Positions 1 through 6,148 of a stretch of 6,316 nt of DNA are shown here, one piece after another. The notes under the pieces are model-generated. The model was not told the origin of the DNA. It did no database searches and saw only the letters and a program-made list of their open reading frames with translations. A program made the position numbers and the translations under genes. The stretch comes from an uncultured Ignavibacteriales bacterium (lineage in GTDB: Bacteria > Bacteroidota > Ignavibacteria > Ignavibacteriales > Ignavibacteriaceae), in NCBI GenBank assembly GCA_903915485.1, contig CAIWTC010000741.1:1-6316 (forward strand), in the 5' to 3' direction. Each line of letters opens with the position of its first letter. Position 1 is the stretch's first letter.

Positions 1-45
1 TAAATAATTATATTTTGATAATCCATTTAGTTAAACTACGAGTTA

Positions 46-921
46 ATGAAAATTTTAATAATAGGTTCATCGGTCTTAGACCATATTAGAAGTGCTGATA
101 GTTTCCGGTTTCAGCCGGGAGGTGTCTTTTATACATCTGCAGCGTTGTCAAATTTAAAAAATGATACAGATGAGTATTTCCTTTGCACAGGAATAGAAGA
201 ACAAGTGATTGAGATTTTTCAACCCGCGTTCGAAAAGTTTTCACTTGAGTATTCCAAACGGGTGGAAAGAATTCCCAGAGTGCACTTAACAATTCATGCT
301 GAAGCGGAAAGATGTGAAAAGTTTGAAAGTATAAATAAAAAAATTGATATCCCATTTTCGGAATTACATTCGTTCGATGCAATATTAATTAATATGATTT
401 CCGGCTTTGATATTGAATTGGGTGATTTGCAGTTAATCCGTAAGTCATTTAAAGGATTAATATACTTTGATGTTCATTCTTTGGCTCGCGGGGTTGGTGA
501 TTCGCTTGTTAGAGAATTCCGTCCGATACCTGACTTTGATTTATGGAGCGCGAATATTGACATCATCCAAGCAAATGAAAATGAAATAAAATGTCTTTCA
601 TCTAAAACGGATGAAACTGAAATTGCAGAAGAACTAATTGCAAGCGGAGTGAAAATTCTTTTAGTCACCAAGGGTGAAAATGGTGCAGATGCATACTATA
701 CCGAAAACGGATTAAGCCATATTGAGCGCATGCCCGCTGACAAAACAAATGTTAAAAACAAAGTCGGGTGCGGAGATGTGTTCGGTGCATATTTCTTTAA
801 AACATATTTAGAATCGTACGATATAATTAAATCCCTGAAAACAGCTGTGGCAGCAGGCGGACAGACAACAGAAATAGATGCAATTGACGGAATATTTAAA
901 ATTAAAATTGAGAACAATTAA
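46..921 (+). CDS. PfkB/ribokinase-family carbohydrate kinase, substrate unknown
   Basis: This 291-residue protein looks like a cytoplasmic ATP-dependent sugar (or nucleoside) kinase of the ribokinase/PfkB fold. It has an N-terminal beta strand (MKILIIGSSVLD), a substrate-side Gly-Gly at residues 25-26 (PGGVFYTSAALSNL), an NENE-type stretch at 177-180 (QANENEIKCLS), a VTKGENGA strand-turn at 208-215, and the C-terminal anion-hole motif GCGDVFGAYFF at 241-251, where Asp244 would be the catalytic base. Length suits the family (about 290-330). The signature is divergent: the usual DTxGAGD reads NKVGCGD. The ATG at 46 starts directly at the first predicted beta strand; no convincing ribosome binding site precedes it. 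The stop is 2 nt before the reductase gene, so the two are probably co-transcribed. The family call is firm; the phosphorylated substrate cannot be told from the sequence. Confidence 0.85.
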   Translation: MKILIIGSSVLDHIRSADSFRFQPGGVFYTSAALSNLKNDTDEYFLCTGIEEQVIEIFQPAFEKFSLEYSKRVERIPRVHLTIHAEAERCEKFESINKKIDIPFSELHSFDAILINMISGFDIELGDLQLIRKSFKGLIYFDVHSLARGVGDSLVREFRPIPDFDLWSANIDIIQANENEIKCLSSKTDETEIAEELIASGVKILLVTKGENGADAYYTENGLSHIERMPADKTNVKNKVGCGDVFGAYFFKTYLESYDIIKSLKTAVAAGGQTTEIDAIDGIFKIKIENN

Positions 922-923
922 AA

Positions 924-1823
924 ATGAATAACAAAAAAATATTAATTATAGGTGCGAGCGGAATGCTCGGTCAGAGATGTGCAAAATTATTTTCTTCAAT
1001 GGAAAATGTGAAAACTTTATGTGCTTCAATCGATGAAACAATCCGATTTGAAAATGCGGAGTACATGACGGTGGATGTTACTGATGAAATTCAAATTCAA
1101 AATATTATTATGAATTTTCTCCCTGATGTTATCATTAATGCTTCTGCCTACACTAATGTCGATAAATCTGAAACTGAAAGAGATTTATCCTGGAAGATTA
1201 ATGTTAGCGGTGTAAAATACATGGCGGAGACGGCAAAAAAAATCGGTGCGCATATAATCCATATATCATCAGACTATGTGTTTGACGGGAAGAACGGACC
1301 ATATTCCGAAAGTGAAGTTCCCAACCCGATAAATTATTATGGTCTTACAAAACTTGAAGGTGAAAATGCAGTCACTAACAGTGGTGCCGATTATACAGTT
1401 ATCCGCACGAATGTTCTCTATGGAATAATTCCAAGCGGAAGACTTGATTTTGTCCGCTGGGTAGTTGATAGTATAAGAAGCAGTAAACCAATAAAAATAG
1501 TTTGTGACCAAATAAATAATCCCACTTTTATTGATGATCTGGTAAGTGCAATCGCTTTAGTAATTGAAAAGAAAAAATTTGGTTTATATAATGTAGGCGG
1601 AAAAGAATTTCTTGACAGATATGAGTTTACTATGCGCATAGCGGATGTTTTTAATCTGGATAAAAGTTTCGTTACAAAAATTGTTACTGAAGAATTAAAT
1701 CAACCCGCGCCGCGCCCGCTGAAATCCGGATTGCTTAATGACAAGGCGCAGTTAGAGTTAGGTTATGCGCCAATCGACTTGGATGAATCGCTAATAAGAA
1801 TGAAAAATGAGTTGAACCTATGA
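924..1823 (+). CDS. RmlD-like SDR family reductase (dTDP-4-dehydrorhamnose reductase-type)
   Basis: This is a 299-residue extended short-chain dehydrogenase/reductase that resembles dTDP-4-dehydrorhamnose reductase, which reduces the 4-keto group of dTDP-6-deoxy-L-lyxo-4-hexulose with NAD(P)H to give dTDP-L-rhamnose. Visible motifs are the nucleotide-binding GASGMLG (10-16), NASAYTNVDKSE (72-83), SSDYVFDG (115-122, with the catalytic Ser/Thr region), the catalytic YxxxK as Y139-GLT-K143, DQINNPT (195-201) and the C-terminal PRPLKSGLLNDK (263-274) that matches the RmlD substrate-binding region. Length is normal for RmlD (about 280-300). It starts 2 nt after the kinase and its stop overlaps the glycosidase start by 4 nt, which suggests translational coupling. 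No rmlA, rmlB or rmlC is in the window, so the exact sugar substrate is uncertain; a related NDP-sugar or other SDR role remains possible. Confidence 0.85.
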   Translation: MNNKKILIIGASGMLGQRCAKLFSSMENVKTLCASIDETIRFENAEYMTVDVTDEIQIQNIIMNFLPDVIINASAYTNVDKSETERDLSWKINVSGVKYMAETAKKIGAHIIHISSDYVFDGKNGPYSESEVPNPINYYGLTKLEGENAVTNSGADYTVIRTNVLYGIIPSGRLDFVRWVVDSIRSSKPIKIVCDQINNPTFIDDLVSAIALVIEKKKFGLYNVGGKEFLDRYEFTMRIADVFNLDKSFVTKIVTEELNQPAPRPLKSGLLNDKAQLELGYAPIDLDESLIRMKNELNL

Positions 1824-3601
1824 AAAAAATATTTTTATTTCTCTTAGTTGCCGGTACTATTTTCGCACAAAGTAGTGTCCCGCAATGGGCAAAAGGAATA
1901 GTCTGGTATCAAATATTTCCTGAGCGTTTTGCAAACGGCGATACTACGAATGACCCTGCCGCAGATAAAGTATTCACATTCTCAAAGAAAAAACCTGCGA
2001 ACTGGAAAGTTACTCCATGGACTTCTGATTGGTTCAAACGCGCTGATTGGGAAAAGCAGACAGGCGAATCCCTTCGTGATGGTTTAACTAACCGCAGATA
2101 CGGCGGGGATATCCAGGGAATTATCAACAAACTTGATTACTTAAAAAAATTGGGAATAGGTGCTATCTACTTAAATCCCGTGTTCGATGCTGTCTCAATG
2201 CATAAGTATGATGCTTCGACTTATCATCACATTGATATCAATTTTGGACCTGACCCTAAAGGCGACAAGCATATTATTGAATCTGAAATTCCCGACAATC
2301 CAAAAACCTGGAAGATGACATCTGCTGATAAGTTGTTTGTAACCATGCTTGAGGAAGCACATAAAAGAAATATCAAAGTAATTATAGACGGTGTTTTTAA
2401 TCATACGGGCGTTTCTTTCTGGGCATTTCAAGATATTGTTAAGAATCAGCAAAAATCTAAATATGCTTCTTGGTATAAAATAAATAGTTTCAAAGATGAG
2501 AATGTTGCGAAGTCAACTTTTGATTACAAGGGTTGGTGGAATATTAAATCACTTCCTGAATTTAATCGTACTGCGGAAAATTTATATCCTGAAGTTAAGG
2601 ACTATATCTTCGCAATCACAAAAAAATGGATGGACCCTAATGGTGATGGCAATCCATCTGATGGTGTAGATGGCTGGCGCCTGGATGTTGCCCGCGAAGT
2701 TCCTCTTGGTTTCTGGAAAGATTGGCATGAAGTTGTCAAGACTACAAATCCTTTGGCTATAATTGTTGGTGAACTTTGGGAATTATCCCCTGAGTTTGTT
2801 GGGAAGAACGGTTCGTTTGATGCATTAATGAATTATAGTTTTGCAACCGCGGTAAACGATTTTTTTGTCGCACAGGAAGAAAAAATATCAGCCGATACTC
2901 TTATTGCCCGTCTGAAAATAATAGACAAAACTTACCCTGCAGATAATCTTTTCGTACTTCAAAATTTAATTTCATCGCATGACACCGAAAGACCGCTATC
3001 AATGCTGATGAATCCCGATAGAAAATTTAACAGAGACGGTGATGAGAAAAACCCCTTCTATAATCCGGGGAAACCAAAACAGGAAGTTATAGAAATGCTT
3101 AAAGTGATTGCCGCCTTTCAAATGACATACCGCGGTGCCCCAATGATTTATTATGGCGATGAAGTGGGTATGTGGGGTGCAAACGATCCGCATGATAGAA
3201 AGCCAATGCTTTGGGATGAGTTATCGTATGAAGATGAACATATCACTGCAGAGTCCGGATTCAGGGTTGGATTTGGCGAATACAAAGTTAAACCGGATGC
3301 TGAACTAAGAAAATTCTATCATCGAATGATAGCAATGCGCAATAAGTTCGAATCATTGAGAACCGGTACGGTTGAGTTTTTACCTGTTAGTGAAAACAAG
3401 CATGTATTTGGTTTTAAGAGAAAACTTGGTGATGAGACAATATTGGCAGTATTTAATTTAAGCATTCAATCGGAAATATTTGAATTCCCTGTTGACACTA
3501 AAGAAGTTCTGGATTTGCTGGTGGGGGACAAAGTAAAACTTGATTCGCCAGTGCTAAAGTTCATTCTTTGGGGTAAATCAGTGGCAATTTATAAGATTTA
3601 A
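1820..3601 (+). CDS. Secreted GH13 alpha-amylase-family glycosidase
   Basis: This 593-residue protein carries all the conserved GH13 regions: region I DGVFNH (190-195), region V-like LPEFN (245-249), region II GWRLDVARE (285-293, nucleophile Asp289 and Arg287), region III GELWE (317-321, acid/base Glu318) and region IV SSHDTER (385-391, His387 and Asp388). LPEFN resembles the neopullulanase/cyclomaltodextrinase branch more than classical alpha-amylase. Residues 1-16 form a Sec signal peptide (Lys-Lys, hydrophobic core, probable cut after TIFA), with no lipobox Cys, so the product should be periplasmic or secreted. The catalytic barrel is followed by a C-terminal beta domain (about 510-593). 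A Ca-loop-like DxNxDGxxxD sits at 272-281 just before the nucleophile. It probably hydrolyses alpha-1,4 (perhaps alpha-1,6) links in maltooligosaccharides or related glucans. The ATG overlaps the upstream TGA (ATGA), and the signal peptide begins right there, which supports this start. Confidence 0.92.
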   Translation: MKKIFLFLLVAGTIFAQSSVPQWAKGIVWYQIFPERFANGDTTNDPAADKVFTFSKKKPANWKVTPWTSDWFKRADWEKQTGESLRDGLTNRRYGGDIQGIINKLDYLKKLGIGAIYLNPVFDAVSMHKYDASTYHHIDINFGPDPKGDKHIIESEIPDNPKTWKMTSADKLFVTMLEEAHKRNIKVIIDGVFNHTGVSFWAFQDIVKNQQKSKYASWYKINSFKDENVAKSTFDYKGWWNIKSLPEFNRTAENLYPEVKDYIFAITKKWMDPNGDGNPSDGVDGWRLDVAREVPLGFWKDWHEVVKTTNPLAIIVGELWELSPEFVGKNGSFDALMNYSFATAVNDFFVAQEEKISADTLIARLKIIDKTYPADNLFVLQNLISSHDTERPLSMLMNPDRKFNRDGDEKNPFYNPGKPKQEVIEMLKVIAAFQMTYRGAPMIYYGDEVGMWGANDPHDRKPMLWDELSYEDEHITAESGFRVGFGEYKVKPDAELRKFYHRMIAMRNKFESLRTGTVEFLPVSENKHVFGFKRKLGDETILAVFNLSIQSEIFEFPVDTKEVLDLLVGDKVKLDSPVLKFILWGKSVAIYKI

Positions 3602-3642
3602 GCAATATTTGACAGTCAGTTGAAAAAACTTATTTTAGAAAT

Positions 3643-3673
3643 TTGGCTGATAATCAGGAAAATTGTATATTTC
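3643..3673 (+). promoter_or_regulatory. Candidate rpsT promoter, with a small palindrome in the spacer
   Basis: The element reads TTGGCT (3643-3648), a 17-nt spacer, then TATATT (3666-3671), a fair sigma-70 match. The same bases also fit the Bacteroidota-type pattern: TTTG at 3642-3645 and TATATTTC at 3666-3673 against TAnnTTTG. Transcription would begin near 3680, leaving a leader of about 36 nt before rpsT. An 11-nt palindrome, CTGAT-A-ATCAG (3647-3657), overlaps the -35 end and spacer and could be an operator, but it is short and may be chance. A weaker alternative promoter lies upstream (TTGACA 3609-3614, 16-nt spacer, TATTTT 3631-3636). This is pattern matching only. Confidence 0.45.
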
Positions 3674-3715
3674 TAAACTTAATAAGATTAATTTAAAAAG
3701 GTTATTTGATAATTT

Positions 3716-3982
3716 ATGGCAAATCATAAATCAGCTAAAAAAAGAATTTTGGTCAGCGAAAAAAAGCGTATTATCAACAAAAGTGCTTCTTCAAAATTGA
3801 AAACACTTTTTGCAAAAGCTATTGAAGAAACTTCAGTTGTAACTGCAGAGGTTTCATATAAAGCAGCAGTTGGTTATATCGATAAATTAGTTGATAAAGG
3901 CAAATTACATAAAAATACCGGTGCCCGTAAGAAATCAGCTCTTACCAGAAACTTTAACAAGTTAAGCGCAGTAAAAGCCTAA
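3716..3982 (+). CDS. rpsT: 30S ribosomal protein S20
   Basis: This 88-residue, strongly basic protein has the usual length and layout of bacterial S20, a helical-bundle protein that binds 16S rRNA in the body of the 30S subunit. The N-terminus MANHKSAKKRILVSEKKR is the S20 signature, and the C-terminal KLHKNTGARKKSALTRN (about 67-83) matches the conserved rRNA-contacting helix. The ATG at 3716 is chosen by this conserved N-terminus. A purine stretch AAAAAGG ends at 3701, 14 nt before the start, which is longer than the usual spacing. The gene stands alone between the carbohydrate cluster and the convergent gpsA, with a candidate promoter upstream and a strong terminator downstream, so it is probably a monocistronic transcript. 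Nothing odd is seen in the protein. Confidence 0.97.
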   Translation: MANHKSAKKRILVSEKKRIINKSASSKLKTLFAKAIEETSVVTAEVSYKAAVGYIDKLVDKGKLHKNTGARKKSALTRNFNKLSAVKA

Positions 3983-4007
3983 GGTTTTCCCCCTTTCTTT
4001 TTGATTT

Positions 4008-4044
4008 GAGAATCTCTGTTTATCAGAGGTTCTCTTTTTTTTTT
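4008..4044 (+). terminator. Intrinsic terminator of rpsT
   Basis: An 11-bp stem, GAGAATCTCTG (4008-4018) with CAGAGGTTCTC (4024-4034), closes a TTTAT loop with one T-G wobble pair. It is followed directly by ten T (4035-4044). It lies 25 nt after the rpsT stop. On the minus strand the hairpin is not followed by a T tract, so it should stop transcription only from the rpsT side. Confidence 0.93.
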
Positions 4045-4136
4045 ATCTAAATCGTTACTGCGGATTTATCTATTGATGAATTGACTTGAATATTATTTGG
4101 GGTTATAAGGGGGTAGTGCAAAAAGGGGATGAGAAC

Positions 4137-5141
4137 TTATAAATCACTTTCGTGTTTCATGTCTCTCGTCATCAAATCCATGGTTGCTTGGATAGGGTCT
4201 TTATCTTCAAATAGAATTTTATAAACTTCAAAAGTAATCGGGGCATCAATATCATGTTGACGCGCCAGTGCGCTTGCAGATTTACTGGTTGCTACGCCTT
4301 CTGCAACGGCTGACATTCCTTTTAGAACTTCACTTAACTTCATTCCTGAACCAATTTTTTCACCCACATATCTGTTACGGCTATGCTTGCTCATGCATGT
4401 TACTATTAAATCACCCATTCCGGAAAGTCCTGCAAATGTTTCAGGCTTTGCGCCAAGTGCAATGCCTAATCTTGAAATCTCTGCTACACCTCTGGTCATC
4501 AATGCTGCTTTGGTGTTGTCACCGTATCCCGCACCGTCAAGAATCCCAGCACCGACAGCTATAACATTTTTGAATGCGCCGCCCATTTCCACACCGATAA
4601 TGTCTGTGGAAGAATAGACTCTGAAATATGAAGTCATGAACGCGGACTGTACAATTTTTGATGTTTGGATATCCGACGAAGCGACAGCAACAAGTGTTGG
4701 GATTTTTCTACTGACTTCCTCTGCATGAGAAGGTCCTGATAATACACTTAATTGTGAAGGAGAAATATTCTTGAATACATCGCTGAATATTTTTGATACG
4801 GTCAGGTTTGTGTTAATCTCTATTCCTTTAGAGACTGAGACTAAAATAGTATTCTTAATTGTATTCGGGTCGATTTTTGAAATGACACCGCGGATGAACT
4901 GAGTTGGAACCGCAATAACGACCATCTCTTTACCACATACTGCAGTTTCTAAATCATGTGTGATTATTAAATTATTGGGAAGCGGGATTCCGGGGAGGAA
5001 TGTAAAGTTCTCCAAGCGAGATTGCATTTTTGTGCAATAGTCTTCATTAAATTCCCAAAGGGTAACTTCATGACCATTACTGTTAAGCACCAAAGCAAGT
5101 GTAGTACCCCAAGCTCCGGCGCCAAGAACGCTTATCTTCAC
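4137..5141 (-). CDS. gpsA: Glycerol-3-phosphate dehydrogenase [NAD(P)+]
   Basis: This 334-residue cytosolic enzyme reduces dihydroxyacetone phosphate to sn-glycerol 3-phosphate, the backbone of phospholipids. The N-terminal Rossmann fold starts with GAGAWGTTLA (7-16). Other family motifs are SKGIE (104-108), LSGPSHAEEV (134-143), GGAFKN with the catalytic Lys191 (187-192), GLSGMGDLIVTC (238-249), SRNR (254-257) and EGV (281-283). Length is normal (E. coli GpsA has 339). The start codon is GTG (bases 5141-5139): it gives KISVLGAGAWG immediately, as the family requires, and no ATG fits as well. It begins 6 nt after the plsY stop, so the two genes are surely co-transcribed, and PlsY uses the product of this enzyme. 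No clear intrinsic terminator is visible downstream of its stop before rpsT. Confidence 0.96.
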   Translation of the reverse strand: MKISVLGAGAWGTTLALVLNSNGHEVTLWEFNEDYCTKMQSRLENFTFLPGIPLPNNLIITHDLETAVCGKEMVVIAVPTQFIRGVISKIDPNTIKNTILVSVSKGIEINTNLTVSKIFSDVFKNISPSQLSVLSGPSHAEEVSRKIPTLVAVASSDIQTSKIVQSAFMTSYFRVYSSTDIIGVEMGGAFKNVIAVGAGILDGAGYGDNTKAALMTRGVAEISRLGIALGAKPETFAGLSGMGDLIVTCMSKHSRNRYVGEKIGSGMKLSEVLKGMSAVAEGVATSKSASALARQHDIDAPITFEVYKILFEDKDPIQATMDLMTRDMKHESDL

Positions 5142-5147
5142 TGTTAG

Positions 5148-5810
5148 CTATGACTTCTTTTTAAATGAAATTTTATTTTCGTTACCGGCTAATAATCTCT
5201 GAATGTTCTTTCTGTGTGTGAAGGTAACTAGAGCACTTAATCCAATCAGAAATGGAAGGAGTGTGCCGTAACCAATGATGTTAACATGAAAAACATTCTC
5301 TCTGATAATCATAATTACAGGTACAGAAGCACATGCAATGATTGAGCCGAGTGATACATATCTAAAGAGCGCAACAATCAAAACAAAAACTCCCAGAGCA
5401 ATTAGCATATCAACGGAAGTTAATGATATTAAAATACCAAGTCCTGTGGCGATGCCTTTTCCGCCTTTGAACTCTGCAAAGATTGTCCAGATGTGACCAA
5501 TAATTGCTGTTGAACCGGCTATAATCTGTACTAGTGTAAAGTCATCAAAAGGGGTTTGATTCGGGAAGGGAAAATTTCCTAAATACAATCTTGAAATTAA
5601 TACTACAGCCAAAATACCTTTTAAAGCATCCATCGCTATAACGAGTAATCCGTATTTCCAACCTAGGACACGCATCACATTTGTGCCGCCCATATTGCCG
5701 CTGCCGTGCTCACGAATATCAACACCGCTTACCATTTTTGATACTATTATTCCTGAAGGAATTGCGCCTGCTAAATACGAAAGAAGTATAATGACTAATA
5801 AATTTAACAT
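5148..5810 (-). CDS. plsY: Acyl-phosphate:glycerol-3-phosphate acyltransferase PlsY
   Basis: This 220-residue polytopic inner-membrane protein moves an acyl group from acyl-phosphate (made by PlsX) to glycerol 3-phosphate to form lysophosphatidate. The three family motifs are present: motif 1 GSGNMGGTNVMRVLG (36-50) followed by D61-ALKG, motif 2 with GH (105-106) and FKGGKG (114-119), and motif 3 YVSLGSI (151-157). The C-terminal signature HRKNIQRLLAGNE (199-211) is also conserved. Hydrophobic segments lie at roughly 1-24, 52-74, 93-112, 122-149, 152-169 and 178-197. The usual Pro in motif 2 (HxxPxF) is Thr here (HIWTIF). The ATG at 5810 gives a normal N-terminus, MLNLLVIILLSYLAGAIPSG, with only a weak GAGA upstream. 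It is the first gene of a two-gene unit with gpsA, which makes its acyl acceptor. Confidence 0.96.
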   Translation of the reverse strand: MLNLLVIILLSYLAGAIPSGIIVSKMVSGVDIREHGSGNMGGTNVMRVLGWKYGLLVIAMDALKGILAVVLISRLYLGNFPFPNQTPFDDFTLVQIIAGSTAIIGHIWTIFAEFKGGKGIATGLGILISLTSVDMLIALGVFVLIVALFRYVSLGSIIACASVPVIMIIRENVFHVNIIGYGTLLPFLIGLSALVTFTHRKNIQRLLAGNENKISFKKKS

Positions 5811-5833
5811 ATTCTCATTTGATTATTATTTGA

Positions 5834-5861
5834 AGTATAAAGATTATGAAAAAATTAACAA
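5834..5861 (-). promoter_or_regulatory. Candidate promoter of plsY-gpsA
   Basis: Read on the minus strand, TTGTTA (5861-5856), a 16-nt spacer and TATACT (5839-5834) resemble a sigma-70 promoter. Transcription would start near 5827, about 17 nt before the plsY ATG. The surrounding DNA is very AT-rich, so chance matches are likely; the call rests on the position and the good -10 box only. Confidence 0.35.
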
Positions 5862-5892
5862 ATAGCAAATAATTTTTATAAATTACTGATAC

Positions 5893-5908
5893 AAAAAGGA
5901 CTGCCTTA
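5893..5908. repeat. Left copy of a 16-bp direct repeat (AAAAAGGACTGCCTTA)
   Basis: The same 16 bases recur at 6093-6108, exactly 200 bp away. The right copy is part of the hsp20 terminator hairpin plus its T tract (minus strand). This left copy has no GCAGTCC partner next to it and so is an orphan terminator arm. The two copies flank the palindromic element. Confidence 0.8.
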
Positions 5909-5929
5909 ATGTTCATCAAATTGCTAAAA

Positions 5930-6085
5930 GAGTGCCATTCCCAACCCTGATTAAATTTCTTATTTAGTATCGGGGATTGGGAATCCACCTCCATAATTAC
6001 CGGTATTGCTATTGATAGTTTTTGGATTCCCGATATCCGACTGATTGAATTTTTCGTTAATCGGATTCGGGAATGACACACACTC
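5930..6085. repeat. Palindromic REP/MITE-like intergenic element (two ATTCCC...GGGAAT hairpins)
   Basis: The element holds four copies of the same hexamer in alternating orientation. ATTCCC (5937) and GGGAAT (ending 5984) bound a 48-bp imperfect hairpin; ATTCCC (6026) and GGGAAT (ending 6074) bound a 49-bp one. The right hairpin reverse-complemented resembles the left: both share GATTAA at the same place and a TCGG-type far arm. The outer ends are also inverted, GAGTGCCATTCCC (5930-5942) against GGGAATGACACACACTC (6069-6085). An inner perfect 9-bp pair is GGGAATCCA (5979-5987) with TGGATTCCC (6023-6031). A TACCGGTA palindrome (5998-6005) lies near the centre. It could fold either as two neighbouring hairpins or as one long one. 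No coding is seen. The layout recalls REP/BIME elements and the neisserial dRS3 repeat (ATTCCC-N8-GGGAAT), without implying common descent. Confidence 0.75.
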
Positions 6086-6089
6086 GCAC

Positions 6090-6127
6090 AAAAAAAAGGA
6101 CTGCCTTATTCTAAAATAAAGCAGTCC
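6090..6127 (-). terminator. Intrinsic terminator of the hsp20 gene
   Basis: On the minus strand, GGACTGCTTTATT (6127-6115) pairs with AATAAGGCAGTCC (6110-6098) around a TTAG loop: a 13-bp stem with one T-G wobble. Eight T follow (6097-6090). It lies 21 nt after the Hsp20 stop. The plus strand has no T tract after the stem, so it acts in the hsp20 direction only and separates hsp20 from plsY. Confidence 0.93.
6093..6108. repeat. Right copy of the 16-bp direct repeat, inside the hsp20 terminator
   Basis: It is identical to 5893-5908. If three extra A in the run are allowed for, the match extends to ACAAAAA...GGACTGCCTTA (18 bases from 5891). This copy forms the 3' arm and most of the T tract of the functional hsp20 terminator. 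Confidence 0.8.
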
Positions 6128-6148
6128 CTAGGTTCACTTTATGGGTTA

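Noticed and set aside
1..45. Promoter of the carbohydrate cluster
   Set aside because: Only 45 AT-rich bases are available; the TATTTTG stretch is off the TAnnTTTG pattern by spacing and no -35 partner can be seen, so upstream genes may also belong to the operon.
1269..1639. Minus-strand reading frames opposite the RmlD-like gene
   Set aside because: Both overlap conserved SDR motif coding on the plus strand and resemble no protein.
3602..3642. Possible terminator after the glycosidase gene
   Set aside because: I found no stable stem followed by a T tract; the CAGTCAG and CTGATAATCAG pieces do not make a good hairpin.
4268..4617. Two plus-strand reading frames (98 and 76 codons) inside gpsA
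   Set aside because: They lie antisense to well-conserved gpsA sequence and show no domain or plausible start; they are shadows of that gene.
5683..5865. 60-codon plus-strand frame over the start of plsY
   Set aside because: It is antisense to PlsY motif 1 and the upstream promoter region, and its composition is not protein-like.
5815..6081. 88-codon minus-strand reading frame (starts MCHSRIRL) between plsY and hsp20
   Set aside because: It runs through the palindromic element, has no ribosome site or recognisable domain, and its sequence is explained by the repeat.
5930..6085. CRISPR array
   Set aside because: The repeated motifs are short, inverted relative to each other and part of hairpins; there are no regularly spaced direct repeats with unique spacers.
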